The position numbers and the translations under genes are program-made. Source: Minisyncoccota bacterium (GTDB taxonomy: Bacteria; Patescibacteriota; Minisyncoccia; Phycocordibacterales; Phycocordibacteraceae). Taken from it: DNA of 20,597 nucleotides. The notes under the pieces were generated by a model. That model saw nothing but the letters and a program-made list of their open reading frames with translations. It was not told the origin of the DNA and searched no databases. Location of the stretch: assembly GCA_028687085.1 (NCBI GenBank), contig JAQUAU010000013.1:1-20597 (forward strand), read 5' to 3'. Below are positions 19,482-20,597 of this stretch, one piece after another; the stretch's first letter is position 1; the number at the start of each line of letters is the position of its first letter.

Positions 19482-20310
19482 GTTTATTTATTTCGGTACA
19501 CCGAAGGTTGCAAGCGATACGCTCGCAACGCTTATCGAGCGAGGCTTCACGCCCGCACTCGTCGTTACCTCGCCAGACCGACCCGCCGGTCGCGGTCTCG
19601 TGCTCACGCCGACGCCCGTAAAGGAACTCGCGCTCGAGCACGGCATCCCTGTCTTGACGCCTGAAAAGCTGGATGACGAGACGATTGCCACCATCCGCGC
19701 CTACGGGTGCGACTATGCGGCGTGCGTCGCGTACGGCAAGATATTCCCCGAAGCGCTCATCGCCTCATTCCCGCTTGGCGTGCTGAATGTCCATTATTCG
19801 CTTCTGCCGAAGTATCGCGGCGCGACGCCGCTTGAGGCCGCACTCTTGGCCGGCGAGCGAGAGACCGGCGTGACGATACAGAAGATGGTACTGGCGCTTG
19901 ATGCGGGCGACATTGTTGCGCAAAAGAGTATCGAGATCGCACCGAGCGAAACCGCGCGTGAGCTCCGCCCGCGGCTCATTATGCTTGGCGCCGAGCTCCT
20001 CGCCGATACCCTCCCCGCCTATCTCGCGAACGAGATTACTCCTGTCGTGCAGGATGCATCGCTCGCGACCTTTTCACACAAAATAAAGAAAGAAGACGGG
20101 CTCCTCGCGCTCGACGCGCCGGCCGTAAAGAATTGGAACACCTATCGCGCCTACGCCGACTCTGTCGGTACCTATTTTTTTTCCGCCGGAGGCGGACCCG
20201 CCTCCGGCGGGGAGAGAAAACGAATGAAGATCACCAAGGCCGCTTTTATAAACGGAGCGTTCGTTATCGAGCGCGTCATCCCCGAGGGAAAGAAAGAAAC
20301 GACGTACTAG
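19465..20310 (+). CDS. fmt: Methionyl-tRNA formyltransferase
   Basis: Formylates Met-tRNA(fMet) using 10-formyl-tetrahydrofolate, preparing the initiator tRNA. The N-terminal Rossmann domain has FIYFGTPKVA and the tRNA-binding loop region SPDRPAGRG (36-44). The active site is intact: NVHYSLLP (108-115, with Asn108 and His110) and LDAGDI (145-150, Asp146). At 281 aa it is shorter than E. coli Fmt (about 315), ending soon after the first strands of the C-terminal domain. Residues 240-250 (SAGGGPASGGE) are encoded by a 28-bp palindrome placed at a beta turn, next to a run of eight T. It overlaps def by 17 nt, and its TAG shares the palindrome CTAG with the stop of the convergent gene. Confidence 0.96.
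   Translation: MPQPHKFIYFGTPKVASDTLATLIERGFTPALVVTSPDRPAGRGLVLTPTPVKELALEHGIPVLTPEKLDDETIATIRAYGCDYAACVAYGKIFPEALIASFPLGVLNVHYSLLPKYRGATPLEAALLAGERETGVTIQKMVLALDAGDIVAQKSIEIAPSETARELRPRLIMLGAELLADTLPAYLANEITPVVQDASLATFSHKIKKEDGLLALDAPAVKNWNTYRAYADSVGTYFFSAGGGPASGGERKRMKITKAAFINGAFVIERVIPEGKKETTY
20183..20210. repeat. In-frame palindromic repeat in fmt (GGPASGG family)
   Basis: Perfect 13-bp arms CCGCCGGAGGCGG (20183-20195) and CCGCCTCCGGCGG (20198-20210) with an AC loop. It encodes AGGGPASGG and matches the rsmH repeat in all but two bases. Confidence 0.92.
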
Positions 20311-20597
20311 CGCCCAAAGCGCAACATCTCTTTGATCGCAGAGTGGCCACGTTTGAAGAATCTCCGCGCACGTCCTCTCGTGCGGCGTATCTCGGCCTCG
20401 AGCTCGCTGCGCACCTTGTCGGCTGCGCTCTCGGGAGAGGGCTTCACCGCTGAAGCATGAAAGACCTTCCCTTCGACGATAAGTCGCGCGACGAGTTTGA
20501 AGGGCTCTGATGAACGCCCCTGCGGCGGGGCTTCTTCGACCTCTACTTCGAGTAACGCGGTATCGCCCTTCTCTCCGAGGAGCCGGAGTGGGGCCGC
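20307..20597 (-). CDS. C-terminal part of a probable ribosome hibernation factor (HPF/RaiA family), partial
   Basis: The open frame enters from the window edge and ends at TAG 20309-20307; the start lies outside. The 96 visible residues contain two beta-strand-like segments (LLEVEVEEAP and FKLVARLIVEGKVFHASAVK), then a basic helix (ESAADKVRSELEAEIRRTRGR) and a tail KRGHSAIKEMLRFGR. This order (strand, strand with a GK.FHA turn, then a basic helix) matches the end of HPF/RaiA proteins, which bind the 30S decoding region of idle ribosomes, and the basic KEMLRFGR-type tail resembles Patescibacterial versions as I remember them. The assignment is tentative because the N-terminal half is missing. 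It is convergent with fmt and shares a CTAG stop with it. Confidence 0.55.
   Translation of the reverse strand, partial: AAPLRLLGEKGDTALLEVEVEEAPPQGRSSEPFKLVARLIVEGKVFHASAVKPSPESAADKVRSELEAEIRRTRGRARRFFKRGHSAIKEMLRFGR

Noticed and set aside
20175..20182. Run of eight T in fmt as a frameshift or slippage site
   Set aside because: The reading frame continues intact into the conserved C-terminal strand sequence after the palindrome, so nothing shows programmed slippage; it may only be prone to sequencing error.

Overview
The window looks like part of a Candidatus Patescibacteria (CPR) chromosome, most likely a GC-rich Parcubacteria/Paceibacteria-type lineage. This is inferred from gene content and protein style: a compact, tightly overlapping cell-wall and translation gene set, shortened family members (ProRS without its editing insert, small MreD-like and FtsL-like proteins, a Mur ligase whose N-terminal domain is replaced by a hydrophobic helix), few Shine-Dalgarno sites, and short palindromic peptides in conserved proteins. 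UGA is an ordinary stop here: mraZ, ftsI, greA, mreC, mreD, mreB2, holB and frr all end in it.

Layout. (1) 1-702, plus strand: two small unknown genes, each with its own promoter; a strong intrinsic terminator follows the first. (2) 709-5551, minus strand: a division/cell-wall (dcw) cluster mraZ-rsmH-ftsL-ftsI-murF, closed by tRNA-Glu(CTC). A direct-repeat region upstream of mraZ looks like a MraZ operator. (3) 5767-6503: an AT-rich island holding a REP-associated tyrosine transposase (RAYT). It is bracketed by two copies of a 23-bp palindrome, and two more copies lie in frame inside the transposase gene. (4) 6514-13693, minus: lysS, greA, and the rod-shape operon proS-mreB-mreC-mreD-mrdA, where successive genes overlap by ATGA. 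mrdA (PBP2) is interrupted by a single in-frame UGA. (5) 13733-17267, minus: rseP, frr, holB and a second mreB. (6) 17293-20310, plus: murA, a small unknown gene, def, fmt. A convergent partial gene (probably a ribosome hibernation factor) enters from the right end.

How the genes work together: rsmH, frr, lysS, proS, def, fmt and tRNA-Glu serve translation; murA, murF, ftsI, mrdA, mreBCD, ftsL and mraZ serve peptidoglycan synthesis, rod shape and division.

Three things stand out. First, short perfect palindromes sit in frame inside essential genes (rsmH, fmt, murA, def, holB) and in the RAYT gene itself; three palindrome types share the core GTCNGAC, which suggests a common mobile or replicative origin. 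Second, several genes (orf409, murA, def, proS, lysS) have a -10 hexamer ending exactly 7 nt before the start codon, and two more have 6 or 8 nt, implying leaderless transcripts. Third, mrdA carries a UGA where E. coli PBP2 has tryptophan.
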